DNA from: Candidatus Agathobaculum merdipullorum
GTDB lineage: Bacteria; Bacillota; Clostridia; Oscillospirales; Butyricicoccaceae
DNA: 53,719 nucleotides
Direction: 5' to 3'
Assembly (NCBI GenBank): GCA_019115185.1
Contig: DXDZ01000055.1
Location: forward strand, 1-53,719
The position numbers and the translations under genes were made by a program. Under the pieces are notes generated by a model. That model was not told where the DNA came from, did not search any database, and was given only the letters and a program-made list of their open reading frames with translations. Positions 25,018-32,732 of the stretch are shown here, piece after piece (within the stretch, counting starts at the first letter, position 1; each line of letters begins with the position of its first letter).

Positions 25018-25359
25018 ATGAAAAGGCTGATCGCTTTGCTGGCCGCGCTGACCATGGTGTTTGCCTGCGGCTGCTCCAACACGGCGGACGAAAACAATCA
25101 GAACGGAACGGATAATAACGTGACCGAGGATCAGAACAATGACGGCGTGGTCGATAACGGCAACACCGTCGGCGACGACATCCAGAATGGCATGGACAAC
25201 ATGGGTGACGCTGTCGAGAACGGCATGGATAATGCCGGAAATGCCATCGATAACGGCATGGATAATGTGGGCGATGCGGTGACAGGCAACGACAATGGCA
25301 CCACAACCGGCACAGCGGATACCGGGGCGGACACCAATCCCAAAACGGTCAATCCGTAA
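25018..25359 (+). CDS. Small Asn/Asp-rich repeat lipoprotein, unknown function
   Basis: A 113-residue protein starting with a signal peptide and lipobox (VFAC at residue 17, with a second Cys at 19). The mature part is almost free of hydrophobic residues and rich in Asn, Asp and Gly. NGMDN occurs at residues 57, 68 and 79, an exact 11-residue period with the pattern NGMDN-x-G-D/N-A-V/I-x. The strong AAGGAGG ribosome binding site is 7 nt upstream of ATG 25018. It is probably surface anchored. I do not recognise a family beyond small clostridial lipoproteins. Confidence 0.85.
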   Translation: MKRLIALLAALTMVFACGCSNTADENNQNGTDNNVTEDQNNDGVVDNGNTVGDDIQNGMDNMGDAVENGMDNAGNAIDNGMDNVGDAVTGNDNGTTTGTADTGADTNPKTVNP

Positions 25360-25374
25360 AAAGCGAAGGCTGCA

Positions 25375-25416
25375 CAAAGCGGCATGGCGGGTCAGCCATG
25401 CCGCTTTGTCTTTTCA
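25375..25416 (+). terminator. Strong intrinsic terminator
   Basis: CAAAGCGGCATGGC pairs perfectly with GCCATGCCGCTTTG (14 bp) over a 6-nt loop, followed by TCTTTTC. It ends the apbE/lipoprotein transcript. Confidence 0.85.
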
Positions 25417-25468
25417 ACCATGCCAAAAACCAAGTGCGCGGAAGCCGTCGATTGATGCGCTTTGTGCC

Positions 25469-25497
25469 TTGCACCGTGCGAAGCACTGTGATAAAAT
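25469..25497 (+). promoter_or_regulatory. Sigma-A-like promoter of the gltX-glnS operon
   Basis: TTGCAC at 25469-25474, 17-nt spacer, TAAAAT at 25492-25497. The mRNA would start near 25505, with a leader of only about 40 nt, too short for a T-box. Confidence 0.75.
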
Positions 25498-25546
25498 ATT
25501 CCTATCATGGGCTAAAATGTCCATCAAGGAAGTTGGAGTGAACAAA

Positions 25547-27199
25547 ATGGATTATAACCGTTTGGCGGAACTGCTGTTCCCGCATATCAATACCACGCCT
25601 GAGGAAATTGAGGCGCGCTATCCCAAACGCACGCTGCCGGAGGGCGCAAAGGTGACCCGTATGGGACCGAGTCCAACGGGCTTTATGCATCTTGGCAACC
25701 TGTACGGCGCGCTGGTGTACGAGCGTCTGGCGCACCAGTCGGGCGGCGTGTTCTATCTGCGCATCGAGGATACCGATAAAAAGCGCGAGGTCGAGGGCGG
25801 TGTGCGCACCATCATCGAGGTGTTCCGCGCATTTGGCCTGAATTTTGACGAGGGCGCGACGCTCGACGGCGACAACGGCGCATACGGCCCGTACCGTCAG
25901 AGCCAGCGCGCAGAGATTTACCAGACCTTTGTCAAAAGTCTGGTGCAGCGCGGCATGGCTTATCCGTGCTTCTGCACCGAGGAAGAGCTTGCTGCGGCGC
26001 ACGCAAAGCAGGAGGCCAATAAGGAGAATTTCGGCTATTACGGCAAATACGCCGTCTGGCGCGACCGTCCGATGGAGGACATCGAGGCCGAGCTCAATAA
26101 AGGCACGCCCTATGTCGTGCGTTTCCGTTCAGAGGGCAGCATCGAGAACAAGATCCGCCATGAGGACCTTGTCAAGGGCAAGATGGAGGTCACCGAAAAC
26201 GATCAGGATATCGTCATCCTCAAGTCGGATGGCATCCCGACCTATCATTTCGCGCATGTGGTGGACGACCATCTGATGGGTACGACTGTGGTCGTGCGCG
26301 GCGAGGAATGGCTTGCCACCCTGCCGGTACATTTGCAGTTGTTCCGCGCGATGGGCTGGAAAGCGCCCAAGTATGCGCACACCGCGCAGCTGATGAAGAT
26401 TGACCCCGAGACCGGCGGCAAGCGCAAGCTGTCCAAGCGCAAAGACCCCGAGCTGGCGCTGACCTTCTATGAGCAGGAAGGCTATCCGGTGCCGGCGGTG
26501 CTTGAGTACCTGATGACGCTGCTCAACTCCAATTTTGAGGAGTGGCGGCGCGCCAATCCTGATCTGCCGATGAACGATTTCCCGTTCTCGACTAAGAAAA
26601 TGAGCGGTTCGGGTGCGCTGTTTGACATTGAAAAGCTGCACGACGTTTCCAAAAATGTGATTTCGCGCATGTCGGCCGATACGGTGTATGACTATATCGC
26701 AGCGTGGAGTGCGGAGAACGACAAGCCGTTCCACGATCTGCTCACGCGCGACCCGGCGTTCTCCAAGGCGTATCTCGCCATCGGCCGCGGTGGCAAGAAG
26801 CCGCGTAAGGATCTGGCGCTCTGGTCGGACGCGAAGGGCTATATGGACTTCATGTTCGATGAGCTGTTCCAGCCGGATTACACCATGCCGGAGCGCGTGT
26901 CCGCGGAGGATGCCAAGGCGATTCTCGCAGATTTTGCGAAGATATTTGATGAAAACGACACGCCGGACGGCTTCTTTGAAAAGATGAAGCAGATCGCGTC
27001 GGATCACGGCTATGCTGCGGATACCAAGGCATACAAGGCCGACCCGTCCGCTTATAAGGGCGCGGTGGGCGATGTGTCTATGGTGATTCGTGTTGCGGTT
27101 GCCGGACGGCAGAACGCGCCGGATTTGCAGACGGTTATGGGCATTCTGGGCCGCGAAAAAGTGCTTGACCGGTTTGAACGCTGCGCGAATGCGCTTTAA
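25547..27199 (+). CDS. gltX: Glutamyl-tRNA synthetase
   Basis: Charges glutamate onto tRNA. The catalytic Rossmann domain has TRMGPSPTGFMHLGNLYGA in place of HIGH, LRIEDTDKKREVEGG, and KLSKRKD for KMSKS. At 550 residues it is longer than the usual 480-490-residue bacterial GluRS; the extra length lies in the C-terminal anticodon-binding half (after about residue 300). ATG 25547 has GGAG 8 nt upstream; ATG 25517 and GTG 25539 are possible. The neighbour glnS, 27 nt downstream, suggests Glu and Gln charging are handled by separate enzymes. Confidence 0.95.
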   Translation: MDYNRLAELLFPHINTTPEEIEARYPKRTLPEGAKVTRMGPSPTGFMHLGNLYGALVYERLAHQSGGVFYLRIEDTDKKREVEGGVRTIIEVFRAFGLNFDEGATLDGDNGAYGPYRQSQRAEIYQTFVKSLVQRGMAYPCFCTEEELAAAHAKQEANKENFGYYGKYAVWRDRPMEDIEAELNKGTPYVVRFRSEGSIENKIRHEDLVKGKMEVTENDQDIVILKSDGIPTYHFAHVVDDHLMGTTVVVRGEEWLATLPVHLQLFRAMGWKAPKYAHTAQLMKIDPETGGKRKLSKRKDPELALTFYEQEGYPVPAVLEYLMTLLNSNFEEWRRANPDLPMNDFPFSTKKMSGSGALFDIEKLHDVSKNVISRMSADTVYDYIAAWSAENDKPFHDLLTRDPAFSKAYLAIGRGGKKPRKDLALWSDAKGYMDFMFDELFQPDYTMPERVSAEDAKAILADFAKIFDENDTPDGFFEKMKQIASDHGYAADTKAYKADPSAYKGAVGDVSMVIRVAVAGRQNAPDLQTVMGILGREKVLDRFERCANAL

Positions 27200-27226
27200 T
27201 TTCGCTTTTGGGGGAAGAAAAACGCT

Positions 27227-28888
27227 ATGATGGAAAATGTAAACAACTTTCTGACCGAAATCATTGATGAAGATATCGCTGCGGGTCTGAATGAGCGCAT
27301 CCACACCCGTTTTCCGCCCGAGCCGAACGGTTATCTGCACATCGGCTCGGCTAAGGCGATCTTTATCAACTGGTCGATCGGCAAAAAATATAACGGTCTG
27401 TTCAACCTGCGTTATGATGATACCAACCCGGTCAAGGAGGACACCGAATACGTTGACTCGATCTGGGAGGATATTAAATGGCTGACCGGCGAGGAGCCGT
27501 CGGGCGGTGTATTCTACGGCTCGGACTATTTTGAGACCTGCTACGATTGCGCAGTCGCGCTCATTAAGGACGGCAAGGCCTATGTGGACGACCTGACGCA
27601 GGAGGAAATGCGCGCCTATCGTGGTACGCTGACCGAACCGGGCAAGGAAAGCCCGTACCGCAACCGTTCGGTGGAGGAGAATTTGCAGCTGTTCGCGGAC
27701 ATGCGCGCGGGCAAGTTCGAGGACGGTTCCAAGACCCTGCGCGCCAAGATCGACATGGCAAGCCCGAACATGAACCTGCGTGACCCTGCGATTTACCGCA
27801 TTGTGCGCGCACATCACCATCGACAGGGCGACAAGTGGTGCATCTATCCGCTTTACGACTTTGCGCATCCGATTCAGGACGCGATCGAGGGCATTACGCA
27901 CTCGCTGTGCTCGATCGAGTTTGAAAACCACCGTCCGCTGTATGAGTGGGTCGTGGACAACTGCCCGCTGCCGCACCACCCCAAGCAGCGCGAGTTCGCG
28001 CGTCTGAATGTGACGCATACGGTCATGAGCAAGCGTTATCTGCGTCAGCTGGTGTTTGAGAACCACGTGGAGGGCTGGGACGACCCGCGTATGCCTACGC
28101 TGTGCGCGCTACGCCGCCGCGGTTATACGCCGAGCGCGATTCTGGACTTTGTGCAGCGTGCAGGCGTTGCCAAGGCGGATTCGCTGGTGGATATCAAGCT
28201 ACTTGAGCACTGCATCCGCGAGGAGCTCAATGAGACCGCGCTGCGCCGCATGGCGGTCACCGAGCCGGTCAAGCTGGTTATCACCAATTACCCGGAGGAT
28301 AAGTGCGAGGAGTTCGAGGTGCCGAACAATCCGCGCGATGAAGCCGCCGGCACGCGCAAGGTGCCGTTTACGCGCGAGCTGTATATCGAAAAGAGCGACT
28401 TTGCCGAGGTACCGCCTCCGAAGTTCCAGCGTCTCAAGCCGGACGGAGAAGTGCGTCTGATGGGCGCGTATATCGTCCGCTGCAATGAAGTCGTTAAGGA
28501 CGAGAATGGTGAGATCGTCGAGATTCGCTGCACGGCTGATCTGGAGACCGGAAACGGCATGCCAGTGGACGGCCGCAAGGTCAAGGGTACGATTCACTGG
28601 GTATCTGCCGCGCATGCGCTCGATGCCGACCTCTACCTGTATGACAACCTGTTCACGCTCGAAAACGTAAACGACGTGCCGGAAGGCACGGATTATCTGG
28701 ACTACCTCAACCCGGATTCGCTCAAAAAGCTGACCGGTTGCAAGCTCGAGCCGTCGCTCGCGGAGGCCAAGGAAGGGGATCGCTTCCAGTTCGTCCGCAT
28801 GGGCTACTATGTTAAGGACAGGGAAGAGGGCCGCTTTAACCGTATCGTTACCCTCAAGGACAGCTTTGCCAAGACGCTGCAAAAGTAA
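27227..28888 (+). CDS. glnS: Glutaminyl-tRNA synthetase
   Basis: Charges glutamine directly onto tRNA-Gln. The 553-residue product shows the GlnRS form of the HIGH motif, [18 protein letters not shown], then [36 protein letters not shown], and [11 protein letters not shown] for KMSKS. A C-terminal beta-barrel anticodon domain follows. ATG 27227 follows GGGGGAAG; the next codon is also ATG. Most Firmicutes make Gln-tRNA through GatCAB and lack this gene, which is best known from eukaryotes, gammaproteobacteria and some gut Clostridia, consistent with ancient horizontal transfer. Confidence 0.96.
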   Translation: MMENVNNFLTEIIDEDIAAGLNERIHTRFPPEPNGYLHIGSAKAIFINWSIGKKYNGLFNLRYDDTNPVKEDTEYVDSIWEDIKWLTGEEPSGGVFYGSDYFETCYDCAVALIKDGKAYVDDLTQEEMRAYRGTLTEPGKESPYRNRSVEENLQLFADMRAGKFEDGSKTLRAKIDMASPNMNLRDPAIYRIVRAHHHRQGDKWCIYPLYDFAHPIQDAIEGITHSLCSIEFENHRPLYEWVVDNCPLPHHPKQREFARLNVTHTVMSKRYLRQLVFENHVEGWDDPRMPTLCALRRRGYTPSAILDFVQRAGVAKADSLVDIKLLEHCIREELNETALRRMAVTEPVKLVITNYPEDKCEEFEVPNNPRDEAAGTRKVPFTRELYIEKSDFAEVPPPKFQRLKPDGEVRLMGAYIVRCNEVVKDENGEIVEIRCTADLETGNGMPVDGRKVKGTIHWVSAAHALDADLYLYDNLFTLENVNDVPEGTDYLDYLNPDSLKKLTGCKLEPSLAEAKEGDRFQFVRMGYYVKDREEGRFNRIVTLKDSFAKTLQK

Positions 28889-28907
28889 TATAGTCCCGAA
28901 ATAGGAT

Positions 28908-28946
28908 AAAGCCGCAGATCGTAAAATCTGCGGCTTTTTGTTATTG
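28908..28946 (+). terminator. Strong intrinsic terminator after glnS
   Basis: AAAGCCGCAGAT and ATCTGCGGCTTT form a 12-bp stem over CGTAAA, followed by TTGTTATTGTTTTG. Confidence 0.88.
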
Positions 28947-28980
28947 TTTTGCTGTATGTAGGGGGCATGGCTGCGGTGGA

Positions 28981-29508
28981 CTATTTCTCATCTGTGAGCA
29001 GAAAGCCCTTCTCTTTCAGACCCTGTATCACCCGGTCGAGCGTTGCTTCGTCCGGTGCGCGCAGCGTGTGTAAATGGATGCCACCCGTGAGATCGCAGAG
29101 CGGGCGAGCAGCGGGGCTTTTCAGCTTCTGGCAGAACATATCGGCATCATAACGGGAAAAGATATGCAGCGGGGCGCAGATTTGGCCGTAAACCGAATGC
29201 TCGACCGTTACATCAATCAGCGCACCGCCCAGATCGACGACCGTGTACAGTTCCTCCATCAAGCGGTCATCGCTGTGGTAGCATACGACACGCCGTTCCG
29301 TGTGGATGGGGGTAGAGGAGGCGTTCTCTAAAATGTAGCCGCGTGGCGTGGCCAGTACGGACAGCCCGCCTGCGCGGAGCAGTGCGACATCCCCGACGAT
29401 GATCTGTCGGCTCACGCCGCATTGTGCAGCCAATGCGGTAGCCGACAGCGGCTTCTGTGTTTGCATGAGCAGATGGGTGATTTTGATGCGCCGTTCAGCA
29501 GCGTTCAT
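28981..29508 (-). CDS. niaR: NiaR/YrxA-type niacin-responsive repressor (HTH and 3H domains)
   Basis: Represses NAD biosynthesis or niacin uptake genes when niacin is sensed. The 175-residue protein has an N-terminal winged helix of HTH_11 type (KPLSATALAAQCGVSRQIIV) and a C-terminal 3H domain with the expected histidines in VVCYHSDDRLMEELYTVVD, TVEHSVYGQ and GGIHLHTL. ATG 29508 follows AAGGAG with a 10-nt spacer; an upstream extension to 29562 runs through the promoter and was rejected. No nad or nia gene is near, so its targets are elsewhere. The symbol is by family resemblance. Confidence 0.88.
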   Translation of the reverse strand: MNAAERRIKITHLLMQTQKPLSATALAAQCGVSRQIIVGDVALLRAGGLSVLATPRGYILENASSTPIHTERRVVCYHSDDRLMEELYTVVDLGGALIDVTVEHSVYGQICAPLHIFSRYDADMFCQKLKSPAARPLCDLTGGIHLHTLRAPDEATLDRVIQGLKEKGFLLTDEK

Positions 29509-29533
29509 GATGCAGTCACTCCTTAGTATTCCT

Positions 29534-29562
29534 ATCATAGCAAAAGAAAAAGGACTATGCAA
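29534..29562 (-). promoter_or_regulatory. Promoter of niaR nested in the upstream gene's terminator
   Basis: On the minus strand TTGCAT (29562-29557), 17-nt spacer, TATGAT (29539-29534). The -35 element is part of the terminator stem-loop of the 3D-domain gene. Confidence 0.65.
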
Positions 29563-29573
29563 GCATAGTCCCT
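29544..29573 (-). terminator. Terminator of the 3D-domain protein gene
   Basis: GGACTATGC-TT-GCATAGTCC is a perfect 9-bp stem, followed on the minus strand by TTTTTCTTTTG. It lies 15 nt behind the stop codon at 29588. Confidence 0.85.
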
Positions 29574-29587
29574 AAAATCTGTTTGTA

Positions 29588-30265
29588 TCAGCCCAGCAGA
29601 TAGATGTTTGCGTACTGCACGCCAAGCTCATAAGCACGATCGTGAGAAGAAACGAAAACGTCGATTTTGTTATCCTTGATCGCTCCGCCGGTATCCTCTG
29701 CAATGAACACGCCGTAGCCTTCGATATAAACGCGGCTGCCCAGCGGGATCACGGAGGAATCTACCGCAATCGTGCGGCCCTCAGTGGGCGTCGTGCCGGA
29801 AGCGGTCTTTGCACCGGCAACACCGTTGCAGAGCTCGCAGGGGCAATAGAAAGTCAATTTGTAGTTGCCCAGCGCCGTCGAACTGTTTTTGATGGCGTCG
29901 GTTGCCAGAAGAGAAGAGGAATAAGCAACCGTTTTGGCGGACACCGGATCAGTCACCAGATTGCTGCTCGAGGACTGCTGCGTGGAAGTGGTCGTGCTTG
30001 CAGCGGACTGCTGTGCAGCCTCTGTCTTGGCTGCTTCCGCCTCTGCCTTAGCCTTGGCTTCCGCTTCTGCCTTGGCCTTGGAAAGCGCCTGCTCAGCGGT
30101 GCTGATCTGGTCGGAGGTGAGAACCGTGCCGACAGATGCATTCAGGTTGGAAGAGAGGGTTGCAACTGGCTGATCGAGTGCCGCAGCACTGATGGAAGCC
30201 ATCGTGCCGATTGCCAGCGTTGCAGCAATCAGTTTGGATGCATGCTTTCGCATAGAAAAGAACAT
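29588..30265 (-). CDS. Secreted 3D-domain protein (YabE/RpfB-like cell-wall hydrolase family)
   Basis: A 225-residue exported protein. It has a signal peptide (about 5-29, ending SISAAALDQ), an Ala/Lys/Glu-rich coiled-coil stretch (about 57-85, KAKAEAEA repeats), a Ser/Thr/Gln linker and a C-terminal 3D domain. The domain's name-giving aspartates fit Asp169, Asp191 and Asp202 (EDTGGAIKDNKIDVFV), and LTFYCPCELCNG carries the usual YCPC segment. Such domains are lytic-transglycosylase-like and act on peptidoglycan. ATG 30265 follows GTAGGAG. There is no G5 or LysM domain here. Confidence 0.9.
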   Translation of the reverse strand: MFFSMRKHASKLIAATLAIGTMASISAAALDQPVATLSSNLNASVGTVLTSDQISTAEQALSKAKAEAEAKAKAEAEAAKTEAAQQSAASTTTSTQQSSSSNLVTDPVSAKTVAYSSSLLATDAIKNSSTALGNYKLTFYCPCELCNGVAGAKTASGTTPTEGRTIAVDSSVIPLGSRVYIEGYGVFIAEDTGGAIKDNKIDVFVSSHDRAYELGVQYANIYLLG

Positions 30266-30321
30266 GTGTTACACTCCTACATTGTTGTGAAAACCCGCGA
30301 ATACGCGGCATCGGTTGTTAC

Positions 30322-30373
30322 CGATCTGTTTTCTGGTTGTTACTGGTTTGTTGTCGATCTGTTTCCGATCTGT
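30322..30373 (-). repeat. Three copies of ACAGATCG in the leader of the 3D-domain gene
   Basis: CGATCTGT on the plus strand occurs at 30322-30329, 30355-30362 and 30366-30373, all inside the 5' untranslated region between the promoter and the start codon. A CGGT-TAACA-ACCG hairpin overlaps the first copy. No known riboswitch was recognised. Confidence 0.6.
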
Positions 30374-30378
30374 AACCT

Positions 30379-30407
30379 ATGATACTGTACAATTGCTCAT
30401 TTGTCAA
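30379..30407 (-). promoter_or_regulatory. Sigma-A promoter of the 3D-domain gene
   Basis: Minus strand TTGACA (30407-30402), 17-nt spacer, TATCAT (30384-30379). The predicted leader is about 105 nt. Confidence 0.85.
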
Positions 30408-30728
30408 ATACTTTTTCGAACTTTTGTTCAATTTGTATAATTGTTTCTGTGTATAAGCAGCATATCTGTATAGACGTATGAAAAAAACGGTCGTATTTTT
30501 TGCCTCTGAACCAGTTTGTGCACAAGGAACGGTTACAAAATGACATTTTTCGATAGCAGGTGGGGAAGGCTGAAAGGGATGGGATAATGCAGACGGGGGG
30601 AGTGGGGAACAGCTCCCAGATATGGATAAACGTATACATGCGTGAGTATACTATTATATATAAGAATGTAGAAACGGCGCGGAAACAATCAGATGGAATA
30701 CTGAGCTTTTCGGGGCTCGCAAAAAAAC
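30408..30728. other. Intergenic stretch with no recognised gene
   Basis: This A+T-rich stretch lies between the divergent promoters of the 3D-domain gene and RNase J. I see no credible coding sequence. It contains a GGGAG/CTCCC hairpin at about 30597-30618 and two GTATAC sites (30632-30637, 30646-30651) spaced 14 nt apart, followed by an A/T run. These could be operator-like, but nothing proves it. Confidence 0.5.
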
Positions 30729-30757
30729 TTTACACCGCAAGAGGAATGTGGTATCAT
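30729..30757 (+). promoter_or_regulatory. Sigma-A-like promoter of RNase J
   Basis: TTTACA at 30729-30734, 17-nt spacer, TATCAT at 30752-30757. It gives a leader of about 190 nt. Confidence 0.8.
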
Positions 30758-30764
30758 AAAAAAT

Positions 30765-30956
30765 AAGTGTTTGCAGCCCGTGCGGGGATGCGCCGCTGAC
30801 ATACGGCGGAACCGGGCTGCAGCGCAGAGATAAAATCGTGCATAAAGGCGGACGAACGGGATGCAGGTCTGTCTTTGTAACAAACGCGGGTAGATGTGCC
30901 GGGTTGTTGTTTACGGGTATTAAAACGAATGTATAAAGGAAAGTGATAAAGCTGTT
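30765..30956 (+). promoter_or_regulatory. Long structured 5' leader of RNase J
   Basis: TGCAGCCCG (30772-30780) pairs perfectly with CGGGCTGCA (30813-30821), enclosing a second hairpin CGCCG (30791-30795)/CGGCG (30804-30808). The remaining 130 nt are less structured. The ribosome binding site is poor: AAAGGA lies 16 nt before the ATG. Such a leader could serve control by RNase J of its own mRNA; no known riboswitch family is recognised. Confidence 0.55.
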
Positions 30957-32615
30957 ATGAAAGAAAAATTGAAGATTATACCGCTCGGTGGCCTCAATGA
31001 GATCGGTAAGAACATGACCGTCATTGAATATGGCAACGATATTCTGGTAATCGACTGCGGTGTGGCGTTCCCGAACGACGATATGCTGGGCGTGGATCTG
31101 GTTATCCCGGATACCACTTACCTCAAGCGTAACATCAATAAGCTGCGCGGCTATGTGATTACGCACGGCCACGAGGACCACATCGGCGCGATTCCGTATG
31201 TGCTGCGAGAGTGCAATGCACCGATCTATGCTACGCGCCTGACATGCGGCATCATCGAAACCAAGCTCAGTGAGCACAAGATGCCGCAGAAGGTCAAGCT
31301 CAACCGTGTGCGCGCGGGCGATACGATCAAGCTGGGCTGCTTTAGGGTGGAATTCATCCACACCAACCATTCGATCGCGGATTCGGTTGCGCTGGCCATC
31401 ACCACACCGCTGGGTACCATTCTGCACACCGGCGACTTCAAGATCGACCTGACGCCGGTTTCGGGCGAGATGATCGATCTGGTGCGCATTGGTGAGTTGG
31501 GCAAAAAGGGCCTGCTTGCCTTGATGAGCGATTCGACCAATGTTGAGCGTCCGGGCTATACGCCGAGTGAAAAGATCGTGGGAAAGTCGCTGGAGAAGTT
31601 CATCATGGAGAGCGACCAGCGTATCATTATCGCCACGTTTGCATCCAACGTGTCGCGTTTGCAGCAGATTCTGGATATTGCTGCCAAGGCAGGACGCAAG
31701 GTTGCGGTGTGCGGCCGCAGCATGGAGAAGATCTCCAAGGTGGCGGGCGAGCTTGGGTATCTGAAGGATACCGGCAAGGTGATGATCGATATTTCCGAGA
31801 TCAAGCGGTATGCACGCAGTCAGCTGATTATCGTCTCCACCGGTTCGCAGGGCGAGACCATGTCCGCGCTGTACCGCATGGCCTATGGCAGCCACAAGCA
31901 GGTTGAGGTCAATGCGGGCGATCGTATTTTGATTGCTGCTTCTGCTATCCCTGGTAACGAGAAGTCGATCAACAACATGGTCAATGAGCTGTATAAGCAG
32001 GGCGCAGAGGTTATTTACGACCGCTCTGCTGCGATCCATGTATCCGGTCACGCTTGTCAGGAGGACCTCAAGCTGATGCTGGGCCTGTGCAAGCCGAAGT
32101 ACTTTATTCCGGTGCATGGCGAATACCGTATGCTGATGCAGCATGCAGGTCTGGCGCGTGAGATGGGCGTGAACCCGAAAAATGTGCTGATTACGGAAAT
32201 CGGCCGCCCGGTTGAAATCAGCGAAAACTCCGCTCGTTTGGGTAATCCCGTGCCGTCGGGCCGTTTGCTGGTTGATGGTCTGGGTATCGGTGATGTCGGT
32301 ACGGCGGTGCTGCGCGACCGTAAGCACCTGTCTGAGGACGGACTGCTGGTTGTCGTTGTCACGGTGGACGCGACGACGGGCGTGGTCATTGCCGGCCCGG
32401 ATATCGTTTCCCGCGGCTTTGTATATGTCAAGGAAGCCGAGGCGCTGATGGAAGAGCTGCGAAACATCTCGCAGATGGCGCTTGACCGCTGCGCCGTGGA
32501 AAACCTGCGCGACTGGAACAGTCTCAAGTCGGCCATCAAGGGCGATGTGAGCGATTATCTGTTCAAAAAGACCAAGCGCAGCCCAATGGTGCTGCCCATC
32601 ATTATGGAAATCTAA
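30957..32615 (+). CDS. rnj: Ribonuclease J
   Basis: Metallo-beta-lactamase/beta-CASP ribonuclease with 5'-exo and endo activity, central to mRNA decay and rRNA maturation in Firmicutes. In the 552-residue protein the zinc site HGHEDH is at 70-75 (His70, His72, Asp74, His75), preceded by PLGGLNEIGKNM. Later motifs include LHTGDFKID, MSDSTNVERPGYTPSE, the beta-CASP ATFASNVSR, and VHVSGHA-like IHVSGHACQEDLKLML. The family C-terminal dimer domain is present. ATG 30957 is the only start at the conserved N-terminus. It stands alone between its own promoter and terminator. Confidence 0.96.
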   Translation: MKEKLKIIPLGGLNEIGKNMTVIEYGNDILVIDCGVAFPNDDMLGVDLVIPDTTYLKRNINKLRGYVITHGHEDHIGAIPYVLRECNAPIYATRLTCGIIETKLSEHKMPQKVKLNRVRAGDTIKLGCFRVEFIHTNHSIADSVALAITTPLGTILHTGDFKIDLTPVSGEMIDLVRIGELGKKGLLALMSDSTNVERPGYTPSEKIVGKSLEKFIMESDQRIIIATFASNVSRLQQILDIAAKAGRKVAVCGRSMEKISKVAGELGYLKDTGKVMIDISEIKRYARSQLIIVSTGSQGETMSALYRMAYGSHKQVEVNAGDRILIAASAIPGNEKSINNMVNELYKQGAEVIYDRSAAIHVSGHACQEDLKLMLGLCKPKYFIPVHGEYRMLMQHAGLAREMGVNPKNVLITEIGRPVEISENSARLGNPVPSGRLLVDGLGIGDVGTAVLRDRKHLSEDGLLVVVVTVDATTGVVIAGPDIVSRGFVYVKEAEALMEELRNISQMALDRCAVENLRDWNSLKSAIKGDVSDYLFKKTKRSPMVLPIIMEI

Positions 32616-32625
32616 ACGCAAGAAA

Positions 32626-32652
32626 ACAGCCGCAAACGCGGCTGTTTTTTTG
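32626..32652 (+). terminator. Intrinsic terminator after RNase J
   Basis: ACAGCCGC-AAAC-GCGGCTGT followed by a run of seven T. Confidence 0.92.
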
Positions 32653-32673
32653 TGCCTTGCGCGGTGTATCCTT

Positions 32674-32702
32674 TTGACGGCGACCGGTGCATCTGTTATA
32701 CT
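32674..32702 (+). promoter_or_regulatory. Sigma-A promoter of the flavodoxin-ferredoxin gene
   Basis: TTGACG at 32674-32679, 17-nt spacer, TATACT at 32697-32702; 30 nt to the start codon. Confidence 0.8.
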
Positions 32703-32732
32703 AACCTTATACGGACAAGGGAGGCGCGGCGT

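Noticed and set aside
25498-25546. T-box ahead of gltX
   Set aside because: The leader is only about 40 nt and has no T-box core sequence.
26129-28066. A 645-codon open frame on the minus strand across gltX and glnS
   Set aside because: It mirrors two unmistakable synthetase genes, has no ribosome binding site and its product is Arg/His/Val-rich without any motif; a by-product of G+C-rich codon use.
30290-30375. c-di-AMP (ydaO) riboswitch in front of the 3D-domain gene
   Set aside because: Cell-wall genes often have one, but the leader is too short and lacks its conserved segments.
30560-30766. A 68-codon plus-strand open frame ahead of RNase J
   Set aside because: It runs through the predicted promoter, lacks a ribosome binding site and codes for no recognisable protein.
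30654-32621. A 655-codon open frame on the minus strand opposite RNase J
   Set aside because: It is antisense to a fully recognisable RNase J and has no domain or start signal.
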